Assembly (NCBI GenBank): GCA_963738445.1
Contig: CAVTWS010000018.1
Coordinates: 186,001 to 250,000 of the forward strand
DNA: 64,000 nucleotides
DNA from: CAVTWS01 sp963738445
GTDB lineage: Bacteria; Actinomycetota; Acidimicrobiia; Acidimicrobiales; SHLQ01
Direction of reading: 5' to 3'
Part shown: positions 50,899 to 59,249 of the stretch, piece after piece
How positions within the stretch are numbered: the stretch's first letter is position 1
Layout of the letters: each line of letters begins with the position of its first letter
Position numbers and translations under genes: made by a program
The notes under the pieces: model-generated
The model's input: only the letters and a program-made list of their open reading frames with translations
Told to the model about the DNA's origin: nothing
The model's database searches: none

Positions 50899-51276
50899 AT
50901 GCCCATCGAACCCGGTTTGCAGGCCAAGGTCGCGCTGGTGGTCGGTGAGGCCGATACCGCCATCGCCATGCGTTCAGGCGAGGTCCCCGTCTTGTCGACC
51001 CCACGAGTGCTGGCGCTGTGCGAGGAAGCGACCGTCGCTGCGCTTCTCGGGCGGCTCGGCGAGTCGGAGACGTCGGTCGGGATGCGGGTCCAACTCGACC
51101 ACGTCCAGCCCACCCCGATCGGGGGTCGTGTCGAGGCCGAAGCCAAGCTCGAGCGGGTCGAGGGCCGCCGCCTCACTTTCACCGTGCACGCCCACGATGA
51201 ACGGGGCCTGGTGGCGGCGGGCCGGGTCACCCGGGTGATCGTGGAGATCGAACGCTTCCTGGAGAAAGCCCGCTGA
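50899..51276 (+). CDS. hot-dog thioesterase, FlK-like
   Basis: 125 residues. The pattern matches fluoroacetyl-CoA thioesterase-type hot-dog proteins: VPVLSTPRVLALCEEATVAAL (split 29-49; Glu near 43), TSVGMRVQLDHVQPTPIGG (about 58-76; His near 67), VEGRRLTFTVHAHDERGLVAAGRV (split 86-109) and IVEIERFLEKAR at the end. The usual Thr of the FlK triad is seen in STPRV. Hydrolyses an acyl-CoA; the real substrate is unknown. Leaderless start. Confidence 0.88.
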   Translation: MPIEPGLQAKVALVVGEADTAIAMRSGEVPVLSTPRVLALCEEATVAALLGRLGESETSVGMRVQLDHVQPTPIGGRVEAEAKLERVEGRRLTFTVHAHDERGLVAAGRVTRVIVEIERFLEKAR

Positions 51277-51323
51277 GCTCGCGTCAGCGGCCCAGGACCA
51301 CCGCCCGCTGAGCTCGCCTCAGC
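51269..51323. repeat. 35-bp-offset direct repeat at the thioesterase 3' end
   Basis: 51269-51288 recurs at 51304-51323 with one change (CTCGCGTCAGC versus CTCGCCTCAGC). The first copy contains the last codon and stop of the thioesterase. Confidence 0.75.
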
Positions 51324-51332
51324 AGCGGGCGG
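51301..51332 (+). terminator. G+C-rich hairpin after the thioesterase gene
   Basis: CCGCCCGCTG (51301-51310) pairs perfectly with CAGCGGGCGG (51323-51332), around a loop containing CTGAG/CTCAG. It ends 51 bases before the PAP2 GTG. There is no U-run, so termination is only likely. Confidence 0.5.
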
Positions 51333-51367
51333 GGCGCCCCTGCGATGTCACCTTTCCGTGACGTCGT

Positions 51368-51373
51368 TACCAT
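51368..51373 (+). promoter_or_regulatory. -10 box TACCAT for the PAP2 gene
   Basis: TACCAT with 9 bases to the GTG at 51383; CATCAT, 6 bases upstream, is an alternative. No ribosome-binding site. Confidence 0.45.
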
Positions 51374-51382
51374 CATCTCATC

Positions 51383-52240
51383 GTGCGCGCGGAGGACTCC
51401 CACCCCGCACCACCGCGCTTGCGGTGGTGGTTCGAGGTCGCCTTCGCCGGCACGTTCTACGCCGTCTACACCTCGATCAGGAACCAGTTCGGCTCGGCCG
51501 CGGTGTCACCCAGCCGAGCGCTGACCAACGCGCGCCGGGTGATCGATTTCGAGGGAGCCCTCGGCCTCTACCACGAGGCCACGATCCAGGACTGGTTCGA
51601 TGGGGCCGACACCTTCCTGCGCTTCTGGAACATCTACTACGGCAGCCTCCACTTCATCGTGACGCTCGGGGTCATGGTGTGGCTCTACCGGCGGCACCCG
51701 CACCGCTACCGGCGCTGGCGCTCCACCCTGGCCTCGACGACCGGCCTGGCGCTGATCGGTTTCGCGGCGTTCCCGCTGATGCCACCACGCCTGCTCGGGG
51801 ACTGCGGACCGTATGGCGGGTGCCAGCCCGACCATGGCTACGTCGACACGCTCGCCGATGTCGGCGGGCTGTGGTCGTTCGACTCCGGCACCATGCAGGA
51901 GATCTCCAACCAGTACGCGGCCATGCCCAGCCTTCACGTCGGTTGGTCGGCCTGGTGTGTGCTGGCCGCGTACCCGGTGCTTCGGGGCCGCTGGAGCCGG
52001 GCCGCGATGCTGGCGTACCCGCTGGCCACCGTGTTCGGCATCGTCGTCACCGCGAACCACTACTGGATCGACGCCGTGGGCGGACTGGTGGTGCTGGCCG
52101 CGGGCGCCGCACTCGGCGACTGGGTCCTCACCCGCATCGATGTGGCCCGAGCCCGCACGCCAGCGACCCGAGCCGAGGCGGTAGAGTCGCTAGAGCCGTC
52201 TCCGGCCGTCGCCGGAGCCGTTGACCCTCCGGAGAACTGA
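51383..52240 (+). CDS. membrane phosphatase of the PAP2 superfamily
   Basis: 285 residues with about six hydrophobic helices. The PAP2 active-site blocks are LMPPRLLGDCGPYG (about 133-146), YAAMPSLHVGWSAW (Ser-x-His near 186-188) and VTANHYWIDAVGGLVV (His near 220, Asp near 223). The arrangement resembles inositol-phosphotransferase/AUR1-type actinobacterial enzymes acting on lipid headgroups. A disordered Ala/Glu/Pro tail follows residue 255. The stop is 7 bases before dxs, so these two may be co-transcribed. Confidence 0.9.
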   Translation: MRAEDSHPAPPRLRWWFEVAFAGTFYAVYTSIRNQFGSAAVSPSRALTNARRVIDFEGALGLYHEATIQDWFDGADTFLRFWNIYYGSLHFIVTLGVMVWLYRRHPHRYRRWRSTLASTTGLALIGFAAFPLMPPRLLGDCGPYGGCQPDHGYVDTLADVGGLWSFDSGTMQEISNQYAAMPSLHVGWSAWCVLAAYPVLRGRWSRAAMLAYPLATVFGIVVTANHYWIDAVGGLVVLAAGAALGDWVLTRIDVARARTPATRAEAVESLEPSPAVAGAVDPPEN

Positions 52241-52247
52241 CGAGCGC

Positions 52248-54087
52248 ATGCTCCTCGACGCCATTACCGGGCCCGCCGATGTTCGTCGGCTCTCCCCCGC
52301 CCAGCTGGACCAGTTGGCGGTCGAGATACGCACGTTCGTCGTCGATGCCGTTTCCGAACACGGAGGCCACCTCGGCTCCAACCTCGGCGTGGTCGAGCTC
52401 ACGCTCGCGCTCCATCGGGTCTTCGACTCCCCGCGGGACATCATTCTGTGGGACACCGGCCATCAGGCGTACGTCCACAAGCTCATCACCGGGCGTGCCG
52501 CGGGGATTCGCCCACCTGCGCCAGGCGGAGGGGATCTCCGGGTACCCGTCCCGCGCCGAGTCACCGCACGATTGGATCGAGAACAGCCACGCGTCGACGG
52601 TGCTGAGCTACGCCCACGGGCTGGCGACCGCGTTGGAAACGAAGGGGGAGAGCAACCGACGGGTGGTCGCCGTGATCGGCGACGGTTCGATGACCGGCGG
52701 CATGGCGTTCGAAGGCCTCAACAACCTCGGACACAGCGGCCGCACCGTCACCATCGTCCTGAACGACAACGGCCGCTCCTACGCACCGACGATCTCCAAG
52801 CTGTCGGAGAGCCTCATCCGCATCCGGGCGAACCCGGTGTACATGCGCCGGCAGGCCGTGATCGAGCGGATCGCCGAGAACGTGCCGTGGGTCGGTGAAC
52901 GGCTGGACCGCACCATCAACGCCACCAAGGCCGCCATCCGCCAGATGTGGGAGCCCATGGCCTTCTTCGAGACCCTGGGCGTGAAGTACCTGGGCCCGTT
53001 CGACGGCCACGACGTCGCCGAGCTCGAGGCGGCGCTGTCGAACGCGGCCCACTTCGACGGGCCCACGGTCGTCCATGTGCTCACCCAGAAGGGTCGCGGG
53101 TACGCGCCGGCCGAGAACGATGTCGTCAAGAACATGCACGACACGTCCGAGCTCAAGCCCGACTCCTACACGGCAGCCTTCTCCGAGACCATCGTCAAAC
53201 TGGGCGAGCAGCATCCCGAGTTGGTGGCCATCACCGCCGCCATGCCGGACTCCACCGGGCTGCTCCCCTTTCATGAGCGCTTCCCCGACCGCTGCATCGA
53301 TGTCGGCATCGCCGAGCAGCACGCGGTCACCGCAGCGGCGGGCATGGCCCTGGCCGGGCTGCGTCCCGTGGTCGCCATCTACTCCACGTTCATCTCCCGG
53401 GCGTTCGACCAGGTGAACCTCGATGTCGGCCTGCACCGCCAGCCGGTGGTGTTCTGCCTCGACCGGGCCGGCATCACCGGCGACGACGGTGCGTCGCACC
53501 ACGGCATCTTGGACCTGGTCCTGATGAGCAAGGTCCCCGGCATGACGATCTTCGCTCCGTCGTCGTACCAGGAGCTCCAGGTGATGCTGACCGACGCCAT
53601 CGAGCTGGTGCACGACGGCCCCGCCGTGATCCGGTGGCCCAAGACGGCCGCCCCCCACGTCGGCGAGGCCGAGGTGGGCTCGGGTCTCCGGGCTCGCCGG
53701 GCCCGCCACGGCGACGGTCGCGTGTGCCTCATCGGCGTCGGCAAGATGCTCAGCGCCTGCCTGCAAGCTGCAGACGGGTTGGCCGCCGACGGGATCCTCG
53801 CCACGGTGTGGGATCCCCGCGTGGTCAAGCCGCTCGACGACCTCATGCTCGACGACGCCGCCCGACACGGTCTCGTCGTCACCATCGAGGATGGCCTCCG
53901 CGATGGCGGTATCGGATCGGCCGTCCGGCAGGCCCTCGACGATCGGGATGCGACCAGTCGGGTGCGGGTCATGGGCATCCCCACCGACTACTACCAGCAC
54001 GGCAAGCCGGACTCCATCCTGGCCCGCCTCGGTCTCGACGCCGCCGGCGTCATCGCCACCGTGCGCCGCTCCCTGCCCCCCACCTGA
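52248..54087 (+). CDS. dxs: 1-deoxy-D-xylulose-5-phosphate synthase, frameshifted
   Basis: The TPP enzyme that makes DXP from pyruvate and glyceraldehyde-3-phosphate, entry to the MEP isoprenoid pathway. EHGGHLGSNLGVVELTLALH and DIILWDTGHQAYVHKLITGRA lie in the first frame; GFAHLRQAEGISGYPSRAES and the rest continue in another. An extra base, probably in the GGGG at 52502-52505, causes the shift. Later motifs are normal: VIGDGSMTGGMAFEGLNN (TPP), PFDGHDVAELE, DRCIDVGIAEQHAVT and DRAGITGDDGASHHG. Restored length is about 612 residues against the usual 620-640. The ATG at 52248 was chosen over an in-frame TTG at 52221. An essential gene, so a consensus error is more likely than loss. Confidence 0.92.
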
Positions 54088-54135
54088 CGCACGCCCGGCC
54101 CCCCCCAGCTCCCACCTCCCACCCTAAATTTGGTC

Positions 54136-54162
54136 GGGAATCACCCATCACGGCGGATTTCC
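54136..54162. terminator. possible weak hairpin between dxs and the AbiEi/DUF559 gene
   Basis: GGGAATCACCC (54136-54146) and GGCGGATTTCC (54152-54162) pair at 8 of 11 positions. CCAAATTT follows on the minus-strand side. It overlaps the last codons of the leftward gene, and the pairing is imperfect. Confidence 0.3.
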
Positions 54163-55067
54163 AGCCGTAGAACGCCCGCGACCTCAGATGCGAGGACGTC
54201 GGGGCGGGTGGTGAAGAACGCCCACGTGTACTCGAGGACCGTCCACCCGGCGAGGGTCAGGCCCACACGTCGTCGGGCATCACGCTCGAACGGCCCGGCA
54301 CCCCGATGCCAAGCGTGACTCTGCAACTCGATGGCGAGGCGACTTCCCGGGTACGCGAGATCGACATGGATGGAGCCGAACGGCAATGACACCGGGTGTT
54401 CCAGGACCGGCGCAGGAAGACCTGAACGCACGAGCAGATCGCTCACCCATCGACTCCACTCGCTCCGGGGGATTTGACGCTCGGCCAGGGTTGTCTCGAG
54501 CACGATCCGGAGCGCGGCCGAGCCGTTGCGCCCGCGTCGTGCGTGCGCCACGAGCGTGTCCACCAACTGTTCGGGGCTCGTGAGGTCTCGTCGAATGGCG
54601 TGGTCGACCGCCTGCAGCACACGCTCCCGACCGACGACTCCGCCGAGATCGATCAACGTGCGCTCGATGCCGGTGACCGGGATACCGCGACGATGGGTTG
54701 CATCAACCGTTGTCAGCTGCGTCGACCGGTGGACGATGGCCCCCCGCCGGCGTGGTCCGTCGAGCCCGACGGTGACCTCCGGATGACGGGGTCGGCGGAT
54801 GCCGTCGAGGTCCAGGAGGTGGCCGGCCGACCGATGGCTCGCCACGCCTCCGGTCGAAAGGCAGGTCGCCAGGAGGTCGCCCTCCCAGGACGGTGGGTGA
54901 TCCACCGAGCGGAAGACTCGGGGTTGGACTCGCTCCAACAACCCCTTCTGCACGAGCGCGTCGATGCGTCGATCGCTGAGGCCAATCGATCGGGCCTGCG
55001 CACGCTCGATCTGCCCGTACTGCCGGGCCATGGTCGGGCCCAGCAGGATCATGTCGTCGGTGAGCAC
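54141..55067 (-). CDS. AbiEi-type N-terminal domain fused to a DUF559 nuclease-like domain
   Basis: 308 residues. The N-terminus (about 15-60) reads ARQYGQIERAQARSIGLSDRRIDALVQKG and LLERVQPRVFR, a winged-helix AbiEi-antitoxin-like domain. The C-terminal 90 residues resemble DUF559, a PD-(D/E)XK endonuclease-like fold: GSIHVDLAYPGSRLAIELQSHAWH has the Asp and Glu of the motif, followed by FERDARRRVGLTLAGWTVLEYTW. GTG start with GAGGAG 9 bases upstream. Common as a stand-alone actinobacterial gene, of unproven function; no toxin partner lies beside it. Confidence 0.85.
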   Translation of the reverse strand: MLTDDMILLGPTMARQYGQIERAQARSIGLSDRRIDALVQKGLLERVQPRVFRSVDHPPSWEGDLLATCLSTGGVASHRSAGHLLDLDGIRRPRHPEVTVGLDGPRRRGAIVHRSTQLTTVDATHRRGIPVTGIERTLIDLGGVVGRERVLQAVDHAIRRDLTSPEQLVDTLVAHARRGRNGSAALRIVLETTLAERQIPRSEWSRWVSDLLVRSGLPAPVLEHPVSLPFGSIHVDLAYPGSRLAIELQSHAWHRGAGPFERDARRRVGLTLAGWTVLEYTWAFFTTRPDVLASEVAGVLRLEIRRDG

Positions 55068-55136
55068 TGTCGGCGCTCCTCATCGTGACGGTTCCAACTA
55101 GGGAACCGACCGGCTGGAGGCCGCACTGCGGCGATC

Positions 55137-55180
55137 TACGGCGATTCTTCACCTCTGTCAGGGGACGAATCGCCAAATTT
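55137..55180. terminator. palindromic element related to the serC terminator
   Basis: GGCGATTC (55140-55147) pairs with GAATCGCC (55167-55174); the inner region pairs partly. Read on the minus strand it begins AAATTTGGCGA and contains ACAGAGG, as does the hairpin at 12295-12340. It lies just past the nfuA-like stop and overlaps the end of that frame, so it may end nfuA transcription. Confidence 0.5.
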
Positions 55181-55874
55181 CGGTTGGGTGGGTGGTGGGG
55201 GGTGGGTGGGTGGGTGGGTGGGTGGGTGGGTGGGTGGGTGGGCCGGTGGGGTCGCTGTAGTAGGGGGTGGCGCCGGACGAGTGGTCGGTGGCGTCGACGA
55301 CGTCGGCGACCTCGGGGAGCGCCTCCATGATCCCGCGACGGATGCCTTCCTGGAGCGTGGCCGCGCTCATCGAGCAACCCTGACAGCCGCCGCCCATCGA
55401 CACGTAGACCTTGTTGTCATCGTCGACGCCGACGAGCGCGGCGAAGCCGCCGTGGGCGGCCAGGGCCGGGTTGATGCGCTGCTCGAGTAGCTGGCTGACC
55501 TTGGCGGCGAGGTCGCCGGACAACTCCAGCTGGGCGAGGTCGCCCAGCGGGTTCGGGCGGTTGGGGTTCCGTATCACCAGACCGCTCTGGCCGGGGATGG
55601 TCGGAAGGTCGAGGGTGGCTCCCAGCAACAGGGGAATGGTGTCGGGCGGCATCATGACCACCAGATCGCGGATCGTCATCTGGACGTCGTCGGGGTCGGC
55701 ATCGACCAGATCCTCGAACGACAGGTCGTAGACGTAGTCGACGCCCCGCACTCCGGTGACTTCGATGCGCAGCCCCAAACCATGGGGATCTTCTTCATCC
55801 CCACGTATCTCGAGGATCTTCTCGAGGGCCGAATCGCTGATGGTCAGCACGGGCTGTTCGACGTCGAGTGCCAT
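55158..55874 (-). CDS. NfuA-like iron-sulfur biogenesis protein with repeat-derived tail
   Basis: 238 residues against about 195 usual. An N-terminal HesB/IscA-like degenerate domain (about 8-105, TISDSALEKILEIRGDE) is followed by a NifU-C domain (about 118-205) with the cluster cysteines in MGGGCQGCSMS (CxxC about 176-179). The natural end of such proteins is near TDHSSGATPYY; here reading continues into about 25 residues of Pro/Thr/His coded by TGGG microsatellite repeats. Carries or repairs Fe-S clusters. TAGCCT ends 6 bases before the ATG, so probably leaderless. Confidence 0.88.
   Translation of the reverse strand: MALDVEQPVLTISDSALEKILEIRGDEEDPHGLGLRIEVTGVRGVDYVYDLSFEDLVDADPDDVQMTIRDLVVMMPPDTIPLLLGATLDLPTIPGQSGLVIRNPNRPNPLGDLAQLELSGDLAAKVSQLLEQRINPALAAHGGFAALVGVDDDNKVYVSMGGGCQGCSMSAATLQEGIRRGIMEALPEVADVVDATDHSSGATPYYSDPTGPPTHPPTHPPTHPPPTTHPTEIWRFVP
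55203..55242 (-). repeat. TGGG microsatellite, ten perfect units
   Basis: Forty bases of uninterrupted TGGG, within a wider G-rich tract from about 55185 to 55250. It lies inside the nfuA-like frame and codes PTHP-type residues on the minus strand. Four runs of GGG at 1-base spacing can form a G-quadruplex on the plus strand. The unit length of four is not a multiple of three. Confidence 0.95.
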
Positions 55875-55880
55875 GAGACG

Positions 55881-55886
55881 AGGCTA
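55881..55886 (-). promoter_or_regulatory. -10 box TAGCCT for the nfuA-like gene, leaderless
   Basis: TAGCCT on the minus strand with a 6-base spacer to the ATG at 55874. Confidence 0.5.
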
Positions 55887-55940
55887 TCGGGACCCCGCCG
55901 TCGCCCGACTCCCGGCCGAGGCCCGATCGTCGTCCCGCCT

Positions 55941-56010
55941 CCCTGCCGGGGCCCCGTCGTCGCCCGGCCACCCTGCCGGGGCCCCGTCGTCGCCCGGCCA
56001 CCCTGCCGGG
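55941..56010. repeat. 30-bp tandem repeats between two divergent leaderless promoters
   Basis: 55941-55970 and 55971-56000 are identical 30-mers starting CCCTGCCGGGGCCCCGTCGT; 56001-56010 begins a third. Each contains the palindromic run CCGGGGCCCC. They lie between the nfuA-like promoter and the PPOX promoter, 11 bases from the latter's -10 box. Confidence 0.9.
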
Positions 56011-56020
56011 GGCCCGCGCC

Positions 56021-56026
56021 TACGCT
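56021..56026 (+). promoter_or_regulatory. -10 box TACGCT for the PPOX gene, leaderless
   Basis: TACGCT followed by CCCGCG and the ATG at 56033. Confidence 0.5.
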
Positions 56027-56032
56027 CCCGCG

Positions 56033-56455
56033 ATGGACCTCGCCACCGCCATCGGATTCACCCGCCCCCGCCGCAATGGTGTCCTGACGACACTCAAACG
56101 AGACGGGCGGCCCCAGCTCTCGAACGTCACGTACTACGTCGACGACGACCGCATCAAGATGTCGGTCACGGCCACGCGGGCCAAGACTGTCAACGCCCGG
56201 CGGGATCCGCGGGTGTCGCTGCACGTGAGCGCTCAGGACTTCTGGTCGTATGTCGTCATCGAAGGCCTCGCCGAGCTCAGCGACGTGGCGACCGCTCCCG
56301 ACGACGCCACATCCGCTGCGCTCGTGGCGTACTACCGGGCGATCCGGTCGGAGGACCACCCCGACTGGGCCGAGTACCGGGCGGCGATGGTCGCCGACCA
56401 GCGCCTGGTCCTCACCATCGTGCCGACCCATGCCTATGGCATGGTCGCCCGCTGA
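56033..56455 (+). CDS. PPOX-class F420-dependent oxidoreductase
   Basis: 140 residues, split-barrel flavin/F420-binding fold. RRNGVLTTLKRDGRPQLSNVTYYVDDDRIKMSVTATRAK (split 13-51), VNARRDPRVSLHV (about 53-65), WSYVVIEGLAEL (about 71) and LTIVPTHAYG at the end are typical of the F420-dependent PPOX group of high-GC actinobacteria. Uses F420H2 to reduce an unknown substrate. The promoter region contains 30-bp direct repeats. Confidence 0.9.
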   Translation: MDLATAIGFTRPRRNGVLTTLKRDGRPQLSNVTYYVDDDRIKMSVTATRAKTVNARRDPRVSLHVSAQDFWSYVVIEGLAELSDVATAPDDATSAALVAYYRAIRSEDHPDWAEYRAAMVADQRLVLTIVPTHAYGMVAR

Positions 56456-56504
56456 CCGACCGAGGTGGGTGGCCGCCGGGGCGACTACCGGGACCGAGGG
56501 GTGC

Positions 56505-58279
56505 TCAGTCGTGCAGCTCGAGCCAGCGATCCTCGGCCGAGGCCAGCGCCGCCTCCACCTCGCTCAGGCGGAGGGCCGCATCGGCGAGCGAGCGATGGTC
56601 CGCGCCCGGTGTCGACACCTCGGCCACCAACTCGTCGCGTTGCGACGTGAGGCGTTCCATCTCGCGTTCGACCGCCCGGATGTCGGCCTTGATCGACGGC
56701 CCCGATCGGCGTTTCGAACCCGAGCTCGTCGCCGCAGACCCGGCGGAGCGATCTGGCGAGGCGGCTGACGACGACCCGGCCGCGGCCGGCGCGGACGCAC
56801 TGCCCGGCGCCGCGGCGGCCCGCGCCTCGAGCCATCCGGCGTACCCGGAGAGGTAGCGGCGCGAACCGCCCTGACCGTCGATCACGAGCACGTCGTCGAC
56901 GGTGCGCTCCAGGAACGCCCGGTCGTGGCTGACGACCACAAGCGCCCCCGGCCACTCGTCGAGGAAGTCCTCGAGCACCCGGAGCGTGTCGAGGTCGAGA
57001 TCGTTGGTGGGTTCGTCGAGCAGCAGCACGTTCGGGCGCTCTGCCAGGACGAGCAGCAGTTGCAGCCGCCGGCGCTCCCCTCCGGAGAGCAGGCCGATCG
57101 GCGCCCACTGGGCGTCGCCGTCGAACCAGAACCGCTCGAGCAGCGCGGCATCGGGCCAGTCCGGCTCGCGGGCCGGTCCGGCCACGGCATCGCGGACCCG
57201 ACGGTTCGGGTCGAGCTCGCGGCCGGTCTGGTCGTAGTACCCGATGCGCACGGTCGGGCCCTGCACGACGTGACCCTCGTCCGGCGTGCGGCGCCCGGCG
57301 ATGATGTCGAGCAGGGTCGACTTGCCGGCGCCGTTCGGCCCCACGATGCCCAGGCCGCTCGCGGGGGTCGAGCATCAGGTCGACGACCGCGGAACAGCCG
57401 TCGCGCGGTCGCCGCTAGCGGTGCCGACGCCGTGGAGCTCGACGACCTGGTCGCCGAGGCGGGGCGTGTCGATGTGGAGGTCGAGGTCGCCGCGGCGGGC
57501 CGCCGGTTCGGGCACGCCCGTCGACGACGCGGTCGCCGCCTGCGCATGCGGGCCTCGCGGCTTGCGGCGTCGCGCCGGGCGCACCTCGCCGCAGCCACGC
57601 CAGCTCCGTTCGGGCCAGGTTCTTGCGCACCGACTCGGCTGCGGCGGCCTGGTCTTCGCGTTCCGCCCGGCCCTCGAGGTACGACGTCGTAGCCGCCTTC
57701 GTGGATGTACGCCGTTGCCCCGGTCGAGCTCGAGCGATCCGGTTGGTGACCCGGTCGAGGACGTGACGGTCGTGGGTGACGAGGACGAGCCCGCCGCGGT
57801 GCGCCGCCAGCGCGATCCTCGAGCCAGGCGATGGCGTCGATGTCGAGGTGGTTGGTCGGCTCGTCGAGGATGAGCAGCGTCGCGCCGGATCGATCGAGGG
57901 CCCGGGCCAGCGCCACCCGCTTGGCCTGCCCGCCCGAGAGCTGGTCGCGTGTCCGGTCGAGCCGGTCGGACGCCATGCCCAGCCGGTCGAGGACGGCCTC
58001 GGCCTCCCATCCGCCGTCCGACGGCCTCGCAGACGGTACCCGGCGGCAGCGGGGCGGCCTGGTCGAGCATCTGCGACGCGGACACCCCGACCCCGGCGCA
58101 CCGTGCCGGCCTCGGGGTCGTCAAGGCCGGCCAGGACCCGCAGCAGCGTCGACTTCCCGGTGCCGTTGAGACCCACCAAGCCGATGCGGTCACCGGTGGT
58201 GACGGTCAGCGAGCACGTCGTTGAACAGCGGCCGACCCGGACGGGCGACCGTGACGGAGTCCACGTCGACGAGTATCAC
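56505..58279 (-). pseudogene. ABC-F type ATPase with about ten frameshifts in its first half
   Basis: Two ATP-binding cassettes in one protein, as in translation-linked ABC-F ATPases. The second half (56505-57344) is intact: GPNGAGKSTLLDIIAG, SGGERRRLQLLLVLAERP, VLLLDEPTNDLDLDTL and VVSHDRAFLERTVDD, then a coiled C-terminal tail. The first half is recognisable but jumps between frames: GLVGLNGTGKSTLL, QMLDQAAPLPPGTV, DQLSGGQAKRVALARAL, LILDEPTNHLDID, THDRHVLDRV and YLEGRAEREDQ lie in three different frames. Motif spelling is undamaged, which points to indels and not old decay. Start GTG at 58279, 6 bases after TAGCCT. Divergent from the hydratase. Confidence 0.85.
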
Positions 58280-58285
58280 CCCGGC

Positions 58286-58291
58286 AGGCTA
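58286..58291 (-). promoter_or_regulatory. -10 box TAGCCT for the ABC-F gene, leaderless
   Basis: TAGCCT on the minus strand with a 6-base spacer to the GTG at 58279. Confidence 0.45.
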
Positions 58292-58356
58292 CGGGTCGCC
58301 CACCGCACCGATGCCATCGACCAGCCCCGCTGTCGGCCGTAGCCTCGGCAACGCCG

Positions 58357-58362
58357 TATCCT
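58357..58362 (+). promoter_or_regulatory. -10 box TATCCT for the enoyl-CoA hydratase, leaderless
   Basis: TATCCT followed by 8 bases and an ATG at 58371. That ATG opens a frame which fits the hydratase only if the following 41 bases of repeat are removed. Confidence 0.5.
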
Positions 58363-58397
58363 CGGCAACCATGACCGATGCTGCGCCTTCGCCCCCG

Positions 58398-58461
58398 TCA
58401 TCTCGCACCGAAGGTGCGGTGTCACCGCAGGTGCGGTGTCATCTCGCACCGAAGGTGCGGT
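58398..58461. repeat. imperfect 24-17-23 bp tandem array at the enoyl-CoA hydratase start
   Basis: Units 58398-58421 (24), 58422-58438 (17, internally 7 shorter) and 58439-58461 (23 of the same 24). The first and third share 23 identical bases. The 41-base offset breaks the frame between the leaderless ATG and the hydratase. Confidence 0.85.
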
Positions 58462-59122
58462 CAGCGTCATCACCATCGACGACGGCAAGGCCAACGCCTT
58501 GTCGAGCGCGTTGATCGCCGACATCTCCGCTGCGATCGATGCATCCGCGGACGCCAAGGCGCTCGTGATCGCCGGGCGACCGGGCCGCTTCTGCGCCGGA
58601 TTCGACCTCGCCGGCATCGAGGCGGGGCCCGAGAGCGCCCGGGCCCTGCTCGGTGCCGGCGCCGAGCTCGCCCTCAAGATCTACGAACACCCGGCGCCCA
58701 CGGTCGTGGCGGCGACCGGCCACACGCTCGCCATGGGCGCCATCCTCCTGCTGGCGTTCGACGTGCGGATCGGCCAGCCCGGCTCGTTCAAGATCGGCAT
58801 GAACGAGGTCAACATCGGCATGCCCGTGCCTCGGTTCGCGCTGGAGTTGGCCGCGGACCGACTGTCGCGGCGGCACCTCCACCACGCCACCGCGCTGGCC
58901 CAGGGATACAGCCCCGAGTCTGCGGTCGACGCCGGATACTTCGATCGACTCGCCGACGATCCGATCGCCGCCGCAGTCGAAGAGGCTGCCCGGCTGGCCG
59001 AGCACGTGTCCCGGTTCGGATTCACCGTGACCCGTCGGTACGAACGAGCGGCCATCGCCGAACGGATCCGCCATGGCCTCGTCACCGACCTGGTCGAGTT
59101 CAAGGTCGATCCGGCCCGCTGA
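58436..59122 (+). CDS. enoyl-CoA hydratase/isomerase family protein
   Basis: 228 residues from a GTG at 58436, within the third repeat unit. VSVITIDDGKANALSSALIADIS starts the crotonase fold (split 9-31), GRPGRFCAGFDLAGIEAGP (about 46-64) is the CoA-site loop, VAATGHTLAMGAILLLAFDVRIG (split 91-113) the oxyanion region, and IGMNEVNIGMPVPRFALEL (about 119-137) the active-site segment. Shorter than typical (about 255). The likely original start is the ATG at 58371, cut off by a 41-bp repeat expansion. Hydrates or isomerises an unknown enoyl-CoA. Confidence 0.88.
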   Translation: MSSRTEGAVSVITIDDGKANALSSALIADISAAIDASADAKALVIAGRPGRFCAGFDLAGIEAGPESARALLGAGAELALKIYEHPAPTVVAATGHTLAMGAILLLAFDVRIGQPGSFKIGMNEVNIGMPVPRFALELAADRLSRRHLHHATALAQGYSPESAVDAGYFDRLADDPIAAAVEEAARLAEHVSRFGFTVTRRYERAAIAERIRHGLVTDLVEFKVDPAR

Positions 59123-59237
59123 ATGCATGTCGAGCACCTTCGTGGCGGACGGGATAGGTCTGGCTGACCACAGGAGTCGACGAAAGTGGAGCCTGACGGC
59201 CCAGGGTGAACGTCTATCGGCCCCACCGTCGCTCGGG

Positions 59238-59243
59238 TAGCCT
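59238..59243 (+). promoter_or_regulatory. -10 box TAGCCT for the DUF2510-like gene, leaderless
   Basis: TAGCCT followed by GAAGCC and the GTG at 59250. Confidence 0.5.
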
Positions 59244-59249
59244 GAAGCC

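Noticed and set aside
54141..55067. Toxin-antitoxin pair suggested by the AbiEi-like domain
   Set aside because: No nucleotidyltransferase toxin gene lies on either side; the protein looks like a stand-alone AbiEi/DUF559 fusion.
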